A stretch of DNA of 64,000 nt from a bacterium. Lineage in GTDB: Bacteria > Planctomycetota > Planctomycetia > Planctomycetales > Planctomycetaceae. The translations under genes and the position numbers were made by a program. Positions 15,879 through 24,094 of this stretch are shown one piece after another (position 1 is the stretch's first letter; the number at the start of each line of letters is the position of its first letter). The stretch is from NCBI GenBank assembly GCA_016125225.1, contig WGME01000025.1, forward strand, positions 1-64,000, given 5' to 3'. Below the pieces are notes generated by a model. It was not told the origin of the DNA, did no database searches, and saw nothing but the letters and a program-made list of their open reading frames with translations.

Positions 15879-16003
15879 GCCGATCAAATGAGCCATTCTA
15901 TCGGTCTCAGTCTCCAAACTCGATTCCCGGTGGGTTGATGGTGAGCATGGCTGAACTCTGTGCGTACCTTCATCGCAGGCGTTTGCGGAATGGGGGTTGA
16001 AAG

Positions 16004-16492
16004 TCAGACGTACTGCGGGATCGGCGGCTTATGCTTCGATGCCCGCTGTGTGACAGGCTGGACGGCTCGAGATGAAAGAAACGAATCGAGAGAAGCTTTG
16101 GTGATCCTGAATCGGGGCTTGACAGCACCGCGCCCGATATTGAATGCAGATAGTTCCCCGCGATCGATCCAGCCCCGCACCGTTTCAGGTGCCACAGCCA
16201 AAGCCTTTGCGACTTGCGCCATGGAATAGGTTTCAATTTCTAGCTTTGGTGCGTTTTTGCAAATAAGCGGTTGCTGACCAGTTATCCGTCCGTTGCTTTT
16301 TCCGCCCTGATTCTTTTTATTGCGACTCCGTAGCAGGACAGGCACACCTCCCGCCACTTTGCCTACCGAGTGCATTGCAGACACTTCTTTGCTCTCGGTC
16401 GCTTCATGCTCTCCCTCCGTGTTCCACCACTCGACAATCATCTCCGCGATTAGGTCCAAAGCTTCGTCGGTCAGTCGCGTCGTGGTCGTCAT
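16004..16492 (-). CDS. HTH protein with excisionase-like domain
   Basis: 162 residues. The C-terminal part (EIETYSMAQVAKALAVAPETVRGWIDRGELSAFNIGRG...RFRITKASLDSFL) is a MerR/excisionase-type winged helix. Residues 1-35 (LTDEALDLIAEMIVEWWNTEGEHE) form an acidic helix and the linker is Lys/Gly-rich. It is a second possible directionality factor or a regulator of the element. Confidence 0.75.
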   Translation of the reverse strand: MTTTTRLTDEALDLIAEMIVEWWNTEGEHEATESKEVSAMHSVGKVAGGVPVLLRSRNKKNQGGKSNGRITGQQPLICKNAPKLEIETYSMAQVAKALAVAPETVRGWIDRGELSAFNIGRGAVKPRFRITKASLDSFLSSRAVQPVTQRASKHKPPIPQYV

Positions 16493-16582
16493 GTGCGGGA
16501 TGTCCTTGACATTTCAAGATTTGTGCATTTTCTCCCACCGCTTGTGGGCCCGAGTGTCACCTCTGAGGGTGCCGTGTGGCTT

Positions 16583-17161
16583 TCATTTTTCACGCTTAAG
16601 AATCATTTCGTATGAAAATTCATCGGTAATTGAAGATTTTGCACGTCTCGCAAAGACGACTTCCCAACCTGCAGCCCCCCAACTACTAAGCTGACGTTCT
16701 AATGACATATCTGTAGGGCTCTCGATTCGGTACTCAAATTGTGTCGGACTGATCGGGACCCAGATTAGTAGAGAAAGCATCTGCAGGACGATCAACATCC
16801 CCTGCATGGCAACCAAGGCAGTCAACAACCAGACGATTGGTCGACTTCTATCAGTATTCTCTGCGGTTGATGCCATTGTCGCCTGTCGGGCTTCAGGATG
16901 AGGGTGTGGGGCTGTTGGTGCGGGGTCAACAACGAAATCGTCAAGAGTTTGAGGCTCAGGTATCCCCTGAAAAACGGGATCATCAATTTCCGCTCCCTCA
17001 GGCTCAGATAAATTCTCTTCTACTTGATCACTATCCACTGTGATCGGTGTTAGACCTCTCATTGCGAGTAGTTCAGCGGCTTCGCTTCTATTTGCAGCTT
17101 CAACTGACCCCGATCGCCGTTTACCAAGTTTGTCAGTTGCTGAAAAACGAAATTGTGGCAT
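16583..17161 (-). CDS. Single-pass membrane protein with GspF-like N-terminal module
   Basis: 192 residues from ATG 17161 (MPQFRFSATDKLGKRRSG). Residues 1-45 (FRFSATDKLGKRRSGSVEAANRSEAAELLAMRGLTPITV) match the small N-terminal repeat of type II secretion/pilus GspF-like proteins. An acidic, Pro-rich linker follows, then a membrane segment (WLLTALVAMQGMLIVLQMLSLLIWV), then a short soluble domain with WEVVFARR. No other pilus gene is near, so borrowing of this module by an element gene is odd. Function unknown. Confidence 0.65.
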   Translation of the reverse strand: MPQFRFSATDKLGKRRSGSVEAANRSEAAELLAMRGLTPITVDSDQVEENLSEPEGAEIDDPVFQGIPEPQTLDDFVVDPAPTAPHPHPEARQATMASTAENTDRSRPIVWLLTALVAMQGMLIVLQMLSLLIWVPISPTQFEYRIESPTDMSLERQLSSWGAAGWEVVFARRAKSSITDEFSYEMILKREK

Positions 17162-17406
17162 AACCAAGCCCCTCTGACGTACCAATCGAACTAGACGACA
17201 ACTATTGAACTTGATTGCAACTCCTCATAGCAATTCTGGTCGCACATCTTTAGATTCCCGTAAGTATATCTACCGGCGCTCTGTGGGCTGCTGGGGCGCG
17301 AATACGGTTGAAGGTCAAATGGATGATTATCCTACAGGCCCGGTTGCCCCATCCGCTTTCGCTGCCGTATCTTCGAGGGAGATCGATCACCACCGAAGAG
17401 CAACCC

Positions 17407-18039
17407 ATGTGCGGCCGTTTCAATCTCCGTCTGACACCTGCCGAGCTGGAAGAATTCTTCCGCGTGCTCGATGCCCCTGAGATGGGCTTCCGCTACAACA
17501 TCGCCCCCACTCAGCAGATCCTCACAATCATGGTTCGCGATGGTCGACCGACGTGGCAGGTCGCTCCCTGGGGCTTCCATCCGAAATGGGCGAAGTCGAA
17601 ATCGCAGGTCCTCATCAACGCCCGATCGGAAACCGTGTTCGAGACCCGGACGTTCTCCAGGTCAATCCGTGAACGCCGCTGTTTGGTGCCGGCCTCGGGT
17701 TTCTACGAATGGCAGACGATCGGCAGAGAAAAGCATCCATACCACATCACGTTGAAGTCTGGCGAACCGCTGACGTTTGCTGGCATGTTTGACTCTGAAG
17801 GGTCAATCGCCCTGATGACCACCGGCCCGAATGCCGAGATGGCCACGATTCACGATCGTATGCCGGTTGTGCTCCCGCGTCCTGTCTGGGATCACTATCT
17901 TGACCCGGCTGTGACCGATGAAGCGGAAATCGCCCCACTCCTGATCCCACTGCCCGATGATTCGCTGACACTGACCGCTGTCAGCAAGACGGTCAATAAT
18001 GCCCGGTATGATTCGCCAGAGTGTATTCAGACGCAATAG
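17407..18039 (+). CDS. SOS response-associated peptidase (SRAP/HMCES, YedK-like)
   Basis: 210 residues from ATG 17407, the only start that puts the catalytic Cys at position 2 (MCGRFN), as the family requires. Other SRAP landmarks: RYNIAPTQQ (Asn), LVPASGFYEW (Glu) and MATIHDRMPVVL (His). The enzyme forms a DNA-protein crosslink with abasic sites in single-stranded DNA and protects replication forks. Phages and mobile elements often carry it. The C-terminus ends VNNARYDSPECIQTQ as usual. No clear LexA box seen upstream. Confidence 0.95.
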   Translation: MCGRFNLRLTPAELEEFFRVLDAPEMGFRYNIAPTQQILTIMVRDGRPTWQVAPWGFHPKWAKSKSQVLINARSETVFETRTFSRSIRERRCLVPASGFYEWQTIGREKHPYHITLKSGEPLTFAGMFDSEGSIALMTTGPNAEMATIHDRMPVVLPRPVWDHYLDPAVTDEAEIAPLLIPLPDDSLTLTAVSKTVNNARYDSPECIQTQ

Positions 18040-18061
18040 ACGTAAATCTAACCAAGGGGTC

Positions 18062-18415
18062 ATGATGACGCTGGCTGAGGACGTACGAACACTTCGTAAC
18101 TATGGGGACCAACCAGCAACCCCAGAAATCATTGAAACCCTAGAGCGAGTTCTAGAGTTCCTTGATCCAATTGTCCTGAGCCAGTTCAAGTTTGATTATG
18201 TCGATCCAGTCTGGGGTCTTCCTCGTGGATACAACTTCGAGTTCAACGGAAGTTATGACAGCCTATGCGTGCCAAGGGACTTTCTAGACGGTTATAGCCA
18301 AGAATCAATTTCGCGGAAGTTTTTGTCGGATATCGCCACGGGCTGGCTGGAAGAACTCGCTGCGGTTGTTGACCCTGACTCTGCAGAACTTATGCGGACG
18401 GAATTGGAACTCTGA
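18062..18415 (+). CDS. Hypothetical protein
   Basis: 117 residues from ATG 18062 (MMTLAEDVRTLR) with AAGGGG just ahead, 22 bases after SRAP and co-directional. FDYVDPVWGLPRGYNFEFNGSYDSLCVPRDFLDGY suggests a small alpha/beta protein. No family recognised; an earlier in-frame start at 17999 lies inside SRAP and is unlikely. Confidence 0.6.
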   Translation: MMTLAEDVRTLRNYGDQPATPEIIETLERVLEFLDPIVLSQFKFDYVDPVWGLPRGYNFEFNGSYDSLCVPRDFLDGYSQESISRKFLSDIATGWLEELAAVVDPDSAELMRTELEL

Positions 18416-18458
18416 CACCAGCGTGGTAATAGGCGTGGCTCGACTGTCTTTGATCGGA

Positions 18459-19454
18459 TTAATCCACCAGTTCTTTCAGCACGGCTGCCAACCGAAAACC
18501 TGCAGCCATGACCCGTTGTTTCGCAATTTCTCCCGCCGTCGACATGTAATCGTTCGATAGGTCAATGTCTGGAAGCGTGCCGGTCAATGTTCCGTTCTCC
18601 AGCCCCGTCAAGACTGTTGTAACTTCGTTGCTATATGCCGCCGTTTTTGCCAGCTCTGCGCTTTCCTTGATCCAGGTTTCTTCGTCCAGGTTGTTGGCGG
18701 CAGCTTCGGCGATGTTTTGCAGGGCTACAAACGACATCAGATCGCGGGCTCGATTTGCCGCCGTCTGGAACTGAACTTTTCCGCCTAGCAATGAGTCCCA
18801 CGCGGAGTGAAGATTCTCGCGCTGAACTGTCAGCACAAGATTCCCGCCGCGGTCCCCCTTGGGAAAGAGATTCTCCGAGAACAGTGCCGACGAATGCATT
18901 GGTTGGTGAGAGTCGCCAACAGTATGAAACAACCACGCCAACATCAGGCCCTTGTCTTTGTCTTGTGCCATGTCGTCCGCAATGACGGCACGAGCCTTTC
19001 GGATTGTCTGAATGATGTTCATCGACTTATCGTCCAATCCGGCAGGCGCTGCTGTATCCAGGTTGACCTCATCCACAGCGGGTTGCAGCGCGGCCTGTTG
19101 AGTGTCGATCAAGTAAATCGGCAAATTGACGAAATGCCAGTTCGACCTGTGGTACTCGGACTTCAGATGTGATGGGAAGTTCCTTGCGATGTCGGGCCAG
19201 ATCGCAGCTTGCTGGAACAGCCATTCGTTCTTTTCCTCAGAGGTTCCGCTGGAGATTGCAGTGGGCATCTGACTGGTGAAATCTGAGTTGAAACGTGGAT
19301 GTTTCCTGAGAATATCCAGAACTTTTTGCTGCTCTGCTGGCGAAAGACGACGAAATGCGATGGACGCGACAATCTTGTGCCCCGCGTCACTCCAGCCGTA
19401 GGTTTCGGAGTTAAGTACCAGCAACGCACAAATGACCAACGCACAGATACGCAT
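18459..19454 (-). CDS. Exported S1/P1-type nuclease
   Basis: 331 residues from ATG 19454, which has GAGGGA upstream. A signal peptide (ICALVICALLVLNSETYG) precedes W-S-D-A-G-H, where the mature N-terminal Trp binds zinc as in S1/P1 nucleases. Further metal ligands are visible: IWPDIAR (Asp), WHFVNLP (His) and LFHTVGDSHQPMHS (His, Asp, His), then the late HSAWD. The family cleaves single-stranded DNA/RNA and 3'-mononucleotides in a trinuclear zinc site, acting outside the cytoplasm. An exported nuclease inside an integrated element is unusual; it may be cargo for nutrient scavenging or DNA degradation. Confidence 0.9.
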   Translation of the reverse strand: MRICALVICALLVLNSETYGWSDAGHKIVASIAFRRLSPAEQQKVLDILRKHPRFNSDFTSQMPTAISSGTSEEKNEWLFQQAAIWPDIARNFPSHLKSEYHRSNWHFVNLPIYLIDTQQAALQPAVDEVNLDTAAPAGLDDKSMNIIQTIRKARAVIADDMAQDKDKGLMLAWLFHTVGDSHQPMHSSALFSENLFPKGDRGGNLVLTVQRENLHSAWDSLLGGKVQFQTAANRARDLMSFVALQNIAEAAANNLDEETWIKESAELAKTAAYSNEVTTVLTGLENGTLTGTLPDIDLSNDYMSTAGEIAKQRVMAAGFRLAAVLKELVD

Positions 19455-19469
19455 GGCACGATCCCTCAA

Positions 19470-19821
19470 ATGTCAGTGAAGATCAAAGCGTCTTCACGCT
19501 AGCGGGATTTGCCAGTGTGTCAAATGAAGATTCGAAGCAGATGGTAGCAATACCAATATCAAGTCGCTCAACACTGGGAGATTCACTCACTCAGAGTCCA
19601 GCACAGCCACCGAACCGGCGGCAATCTACCGTCTGGCCATACTCGAACTGTGGCGTGTGATATGGCCCGAACCGCAGGCGATGGGTGTCGGTCGGATCGG
19701 GGGTCATACGTCTCCGCCATCGCGTTGAAGTTCTCCAGGACGTTGCCCCTCAGTCGATCAACCGCAGTGCCGGGTGAATCGCCACCGAAGGCGAGTTGCG
19801 GCCCGTCTTTCCAGCAGCCAA
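19470..19821 (-). pseudogene. Gap with an N-terminal fragment of a NUMOD3-like gene
   Basis: No intact gene in these 350 bases. On the minus strand, about 19690-19605 encodes THRLRFGPYHTP, FEYGQTVDCRRFG, which closely matches the N-terminus of the gene at 22796-23485 (THRLRFGPYHTPLFEYGQSVDCRRFG). It is a truncated second copy, with nothing recognisable after the first ~35 codons. Confidence 0.6.
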
Positions 19822-20640
19822 TCAGTCGGTGAAGAGTCGATTGTTCCGCTTGAAGTCCAACCCGGTCACCGCTGCGTCACGGAGGGCTTCATAGAGATCC
19901 CGGCGAACGTACAACTGAGTACTGAATTTTCCTAGACCGAAGACGGCAGCTTGTGGCGTCCGCCCTGGTAAGAGGCGGACGTTCTTGAATTCGAGCCGGC
20001 TGAAGGGCCGACAACCGTCCAGTTCCCCGTCGCAAACCAGCTGTCGCTTCCGGTCGAAGTCCTCGGCAGATGCAATATCGACGAGCCGTTGAGGGCTCCC
20101 GATCATGTCGGCGATGTAAAACTCCGAGCGTTCGAAATCGATATCTGCGTGCGTGACGTGGTTCGCGAAAAAGACATATGTGTAGGCCCGACGATCTTTC
20201 CCGCGGGACACTTCCGCCTTGTACTGTTGGACGACCCCCAGCGGGAACCGAGAGAACACGGCGAGCACGGGCGCCGACAGTAAGAAGCCATCGGACCACA
20301 GATCGGACGAAAGCGCGTCCGTCCACTTCGCTGCCCGTCGGAGCTTGAGCTTGACCGGCTCTCGGAGTGAGCGCGGGCACCGGTCGTAGAACGGGTCGCC
20401 ATCATCTTCCAGGTAGACTTGGGGACCGTCGATCGCGGCTTGCGGGTAGTGCCCTGCCGACTCGTCGGTGGCGAACCGTACTACGACAAAGCCTCGCGAT
20501 GCGTTTTGATCGCCGATAAACCGATCGACGGCCGTCTCCATCTGAATCGCCAGGTCGTCCAATTCGGATCGGCTACCTTTAGAGTCTCGTTCCACGGAAT
20601 CCCCCCGCGTGTTTGAACAACTCAAGAAAACGGGCACCAC
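19822..20640 (-). CDS. Hypothetical protein, immunity-protein-like (Imm43/DUF1629 type)
   Basis: About 257-272 residues; the start is uncertain (GTG at 20640 or a GTG at 20595 with a G-rich site ahead). The C-terminal part (GRTPQAAVFGLGKFSTQLYVRRDLYEALRDAAVTGLDFKR) has the shape of DUF1629/immunity-43-type domains that end 'role of residue X in target, Y-s-l-k-a-i-e-x-a-g-l-t-G-f-x-F'. The N-terminal part has a run of aromatic residues and a central VKLKLRRAAKWTDALSS. No toxin gene is recognised next to it. The call rests on a faint C-terminal match only. Confidence 0.45.
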   Translation of the reverse strand: MVPVFLSCSNTRGDSVERDSKGSRSELDDLAIQMETAVDRFIGDQNASRGFVVVRFATDESAGHYPQAAIDGPQVYLEDDGDPFYDRCPRSLREPVKLKLRRAAKWTDALSSDLWSDGFLLSAPVLAVFSRFPLGVVQQYKAEVSRGKDRRAYTYVFFANHVTHADIDFERSEFYIADMIGSPQRLVDIASAEDFDRKRQLVCDGELDGCRPFSRLEFKNVRLLPGRTPQAAVFGLGKFSTQLYVRRDLYEALRDAAVTGLDFKRNNRLFTD

Positions 20641-20996
20641 CAGCGCTCGCCGCCGAAATATGAGATAGACAAAGTTGACCTACCACCTGTCAGGCAAATG
20701 AATTCTGCCGATCACGAGTGCACATCGCAAGAACAACTCCGGCAGACCAATCAACATGGTTGCTCCCCCTCATCGCTTAACGCTCAGTGCGCTCGCCAGA
20801 GGCACGAACGCGGTTGGATCGCAAATGGATCATGCAGAGTTGGGTTGCAGCCTCAGTTACTTGCGGTTTTACTTGTCGAATTAGAAGCAGTTACAGTCCT
20901 TACAGTCGATCAGTATCAAGCGTGGATCGCAGATGCTTGCCTGCTGTCGGGATTGAGAGGGATGCATTAAGCACACTGTGATGGCAGGACATCCTT
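20641..20996 (+). other. Gene-free leader upstream of the dCTP deaminase; candidate antitoxin RNA region
   Basis: These 356 bases hold no credible reading frame although the deaminase gene follows directly. TTGACC near 20674 may be a -35 box. Vibrio AvcD deaminases are held inactive by a small RNA (AvcI) encoded immediately upstream, so a structured RNA here is plausible. I could not identify a conserved fold by eye. Confidence 0.3.
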
Positions 20997-22517
20997 ATGG
21001 CTCATTCAGACGAATTCCACCCCGAGATGGTGATCGGCTTGGTAAGCGCAGTTGGCACTGATAATTGGCGTGTAATTCGCATTCTAAGTGATGCACTTGG
21101 GCGTGCTGGCTATGATGTTAATCCTACAAAGATCTCGAAAGACGTAATTCCGATAGTCGTTGACGTGTCAACTGTGCCAATCGATTACACTAAGCGAGTT
21201 AGTTTTCTTATGGATAAAGGAAATGAGGCTCGCACGCAGTCAAGCGATGACGGAATTCTTGCGTATGGGGCTGCTGCCCGAATTTTTGCATCTCGCACAA
21301 AGGATGCTCGAGGCATTCCTCAACCGCGTTCAAAAACCGTCCAGGTGATAGACTCATTGAAACGGCCTGAGGAAGTTGCAGTTCTCAGGCAAGTCTATGG
21401 TTCTGGTTTCGTGTTGATAGGTGTTCATGAAGAAGGCGTCCGTCGACGCAAACATCTTGCAGAAAAAGGGGTGTCTGAGCCAGATATAGACAATTTGATC
21501 GAAAGGGATGCAGAGGAGAAGAGGGAGCCCCACGGCCAGCGCGTAAACAAGACGTTTCACTTAGCAGATTTTTTCGTGAAGATCGAAGACAGTGAAGATC
21601 AGCTTAATTGTGATGTGTGGCGAATTGTGAAACTAATGTTCGGCGATCCATTTGTTACACCAACATTTGACGAGTTCTCGATGTTCATGGCATTTTCTGC
21701 CGCACTCCGGTCCGCAGATTTGTCTCGCCAAGTTGGGGCTGTTGTGACAATCAACGATCAGATTCTAGCGACAGGGGCGAATGATTGCCCGCGTCGAGGT
21801 GGTGGACTTTATTGGGCATATCGCAATACCAGCACCCACTGTGTGGAGGACGAGCCAAATGGGCGTGACTACAAAAGAGATGATGGTGATTCGAATCGAG
21901 CAGAACAGATCAAGCTGATTAAGCAGATAGCAGACGCAGGGGAAAAGAGGGGCATACAGAAGGCCACATTGATTGAAGTCTTGGAGGAGAGCAGTATTGG
22001 AGATCTGACAGAATATGGTCGCGTAGTTCACGCTGAGATGGAGGCCTTGTTGAGTTGTGCTCGTAACGGCGCCTCTACGGTTGGAACCACTCTCTTCTGC
22101 ACGACGTTTCCGTGCCACAACTGCGCGAAGCACATAATTGCGGCCGGGGTAAGCAGGGTGGTATACGTCGAGCCCTACCCAAAGAGCAAGGCGATTCAAT
22201 TCCATGACGATTCTATTCGCAAATCTGAAGACGAATCTGTGCTGGAACCCCCAAAAGTACGATTCGAGCCGTTCGTAGGGATTGGTCCGAGGAAGTTTTT
22301 TGACCTTTTCTCTATGGAACTTGGCGCGAACTATTCGATTATACGAAAGGACGGCAAAACAGGGTTGCCGACGAAGTGGGATATCCAGACTGCCCGGTTA
22401 CGGATACAAGCCAACCCGAGTTCTTACTTGGAACTTGAAGCGGAAGCCTGTAAGCTCTTCCCCACCACACGAGATGCTGCGGCGTGGGAGTCTGAGACCG
22501 AAGGGACGAGGTCATGA
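20997..22517 (+). CDS. AvcD/DcdV-type antiphage dCTP (deoxycytidylate) deaminase
   Basis: 506 residues with the two-domain AvcD/DcdV build. N-terminal nucleoside-kinase-like domain starts with a glycine loop (GLVSAVGTDNWRV, about 14-26) and includes EEVAVLRQVYGSGFVLIGVHEE. The C-terminal cytidine/dCMP deaminase domain has RQVGAVV, VVHAEMEALL (HAE zinc and catalytic motif, about 344) and TTFPCHNCAKHII (PCxxC, about 372). Such enzymes drain dCTP/dCMP to dUTP/dUMP on phage infection. The DNA is visibly more AT-rich than the flanking genes, as in recently acquired cargo. A 4-base overlap (ATGA) couples it to a small downstream ORF. Confidence 0.9.
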   Translation: MAHSDEFHPEMVIGLVSAVGTDNWRVIRILSDALGRAGYDVNPTKISKDVIPIVVDVSTVPIDYTKRVSFLMDKGNEARTQSSDDGILAYGAAARIFASRTKDARGIPQPRSKTVQVIDSLKRPEEVAVLRQVYGSGFVLIGVHEEGVRRRKHLAEKGVSEPDIDNLIERDAEEKREPHGQRVNKTFHLADFFVKIEDSEDQLNCDVWRIVKLMFGDPFVTPTFDEFSMFMAFSAALRSADLSRQVGAVVTINDQILATGANDCPRRGGGLYWAYRNTSTHCVEDEPNGRDYKRDDGDSNRAEQIKLIKQIADAGEKRGIQKATLIEVLEESSIGDLTEYGRVVHAEMEALLSCARNGASTVGTTLFCTTFPCHNCAKHIIAAGVSRVVYVEPYPKSKAIQFHDDSIRKSEDESVLEPPKVRFEPFVGIGPRKFFDLFSMELGANYSIIRKDGKTGLPTKWDIQTARLRIQANPSSYLELEAEACKLFPTTRDAAAWESETEGTRS

Positions 22518-22717
22518 CGCAATTCGAATTTCAACATCAACTCACGATTGCGAAAGAGTTTGTCGGAAGCTGGCCTGAATGGAAGCAAGAAATCCTGACG
22601 AAGAGTATGTTACCTACAGTTGGGATTCCAAGACCTATTGTTCTCCCGATTTCGGACAGCATGGAATCACTGGCCGAATCTGCCGAAGATCGACCATTAC
22701 AAATGGAAGATAAGTGA
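22514..22717 (+). CDS. Small protein translationally coupled to the dCTP deaminase
   Basis: 67 residues, start overlapping the deaminase stop (ATGA). The first half (EFQHQLTIAKEFVGSWPEWKQEILTKS) is a plausible amphipathic helix with a W-P-E-W-K motif; the second half is disordered-looking. No family assigned. The coupling suggests a functional link (regulator or inhibitor), but it may also be the truncated start of a longer gene, since the usual continuation of the W-P-E-W-K segment stops abruptly. Confidence 0.55.
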   Translation: MTQFEFQHQLTIAKEFVGSWPEWKQEILTKSMLPTVGIPRPIVLPISDSMESLAESAEDRPLQMEDK

Positions 22718-22795
22718 TACTAGTGGAGCTTGGACCCATTCGGGCTAGCTGTCCATCGTATCTCTCGCGCCGTCGGTGTAAATCGGCCAGACGAT

Positions 22796-23485
22796 TTAAT
22801 GCCGCCGCCCATCCGGCAGTCCCAGCTTCCGGCGCCGTGACCAAACCGCAATCAACGTTCTTCCCGTTCGTTCTGCCACTTCCGCCGGCGGCAACGTCCG
22901 CAGCAACTGTTCCTCTTCCGCCGTCCAGGCCCGCCCCGCTTTCGGTGGCCGGTGACCATTCCGCTTGTGGGACTCGGACATCTTTCGTCGTGACTCTGCG
23001 GAATGCTTCAGCCCCGTGTGTGCCTGCGTGATCGCTTCCACAACGTGCGGTGGTCTCGGCTTACCCCGTTTTGCCGCTGCGATCTTCTGTCGTCTCTCGG
23101 GGCTGCTCAGGGTCGGCAGAGCCAGCACCCGCATGGATGCCTCTTGCCCACGGAACAGGTCATGAAGGACGGCAGACGTCCCCGCGTTCGCGCGCTGGAT
23201 GCCGAGCACATGCCGCCATAGCGTGACAGTCTGGCCGGTGACACCCCAATGCTTGGCAACGGCCATATTCGATTTCTGTTCCACCGCTCGGCAGAGGTCT
23301 CCGGTCAGGACCAGAGATTTCGACCGACCATGCTTGCCGATCGGCCAGGGGATCGGGGCATCGGTCAGTCCCGCGATGGTGATTTCACCGAATCGGCGAC
23401 AATCCACCGATTGGCCATACTCGAACAGTGGCGTGTGATACGGCCCGAAGCGGAGGCGATGGGTGTCAGCGGTGACGCTGGTCAT
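22796..23485 (-). CDS. NUMOD3/SANT-like DNA-binding protein
   Basis: 229 residues. An N-terminal conserved segment (DTHRLRFGPYHTPLFEYG) is followed by an HTH-like stretch (SNMAVAKHWGVTGQTVTLWRHVLG), NUMOD3-type short repeats (SSPERRQKIAAAKRGKPRPPHVVEAI, SAESRRKMSESHKR) and a C-terminal Myb/SANT-like unit (RAWTAEEEQLLRTLPPAEVAERTGRTLIAVWSRRRKLGL). NUMOD3 modules are DNA-binding parts of homing endonucleases; no GIY-YIG or HNH catalytic motif is present, so this is a DNA-binding relative. A truncated N-terminal copy lies at about 19605-19690. Confidence 0.7.
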   Translation of the reverse strand: MTSVTADTHRLRFGPYHTPLFEYGQSVDCRRFGEITIAGLTDAPIPWPIGKHGRSKSLVLTGDLCRAVEQKSNMAVAKHWGVTGQTVTLWRHVLGIQRANAGTSAVLHDLFRGQEASMRVLALPTLSSPERRQKIAAAKRGKPRPPHVVEAITQAHTGLKHSAESRRKMSESHKRNGHRPPKAGRAWTAEEEQLLRTLPPAEVAERTGRTLIAVWSRRRKLGLPDGRRH

Positions 23486-23693
23486 GATCCCGCCTCAGTC
23501 TGTTTACCCATCGCTTCAGCTTTGCCGTGAGAATGTCGACACCAACCCTCAGAATCAGCAGCAAGGTCATCAGTGCGAACCCGAACGCGAGCGCAGGCCC
23601 CATGATTGGCCAGACGATTTCATCGACTGTGGCTACCGCTTCGATCATGTTGCCGGTTACATTCGAACGGGACGTTTCCCTGTCATTGAACAT
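23466..23693 (-). CDS. Small single-pass membrane protein
   Basis: 75 residues from ATG 23693 (MFNDRETSRSN). One membrane span (IVWPIMGPALAFGFALMTLLLILRVGVDIL) followed by a basic tail (KLKRWVNRLRRDHDQRHR), which overlaps the NUMOD3-like gene by 20 bases. The charge layout (short acidic N-terminus, span, basic C-terminus) resembles small phage coat or holin-like proteins, but nothing more specific can be said. Confidence 0.55.
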   Translation of the reverse strand: MFNDRETSRSNVTGNMIEAVATVDEIVWPIMGPALAFGFALMTLLLILRVGVDILTAKLKRWVNRLRRDHDQRHR

Positions 23694-23707
23694 GATGCTA
23701 TGCCCCG

Positions 23708-24094
23708 ATGGCAAACCCGCTCACAATTCTGATCGCAGCCATAGGTATTGCTACCGGCGCTCTCGTGGCGGTGGATCGATACGCCGTCCAGACGTCAGCG
23801 ATGGGCAAGCCGCTCGATTGGGTGGGAGCATCACCACCGTGCCCATACTGCCAGTACGCCTACACGACTGACCACTGGCACTACACCTACCGCTGCAAGA
23901 TCTGCCGTGGTGTGTTCCGCTGCTGGTACGACAGAGAGATGGCCGGATGCACTTCGAAACGTTCCAGGAATCACATCGGTTTGCTGTACCCTGAGTCGTT
24001 TCCGTTTCGCTTGATCACAATTCGCCCGCTTTCGATCATCTCGCTTAGCCTGAGAAATGCATCGCCACCCCACTCCTTCTCTTTCGGTGGCTGA
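23708..24094 (+). CDS. Small membrane-anchored zinc-ribbon-like protein
   Basis: Up to 128 residues; the N-terminal helix (LTILIAAIGIATGALVAVD) is a membrane segment and the next part has CPYCQYAY...YRCKICRGVFRCWYD, two CxxC pairs. The last ~40 codons overlap the 3' end of the opposite MBL gene by 124 bases, so the true end may be earlier or the gene damaged. It is divergent from the small membrane gene at 23466-23693, with 14 bases between the two start codons. Confidence 0.5.
   Translation: MANPLTILIAAIGIATGALVAVDRYAVQTSAMGKPLDWVGASPPCPYCQYAYTTDHWHYTYRCKICRGVFRCWYDREMAGCTSKRSRNHIGLLYPESFPFRLITIRPLSIISLSLRNASPPHSFSFGG

Noticed and set aside
20103-20405. Frames opposite or out of phase with the immunity-like gene
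   Set aside because: Poor composition and full overlap with a better supported frame.
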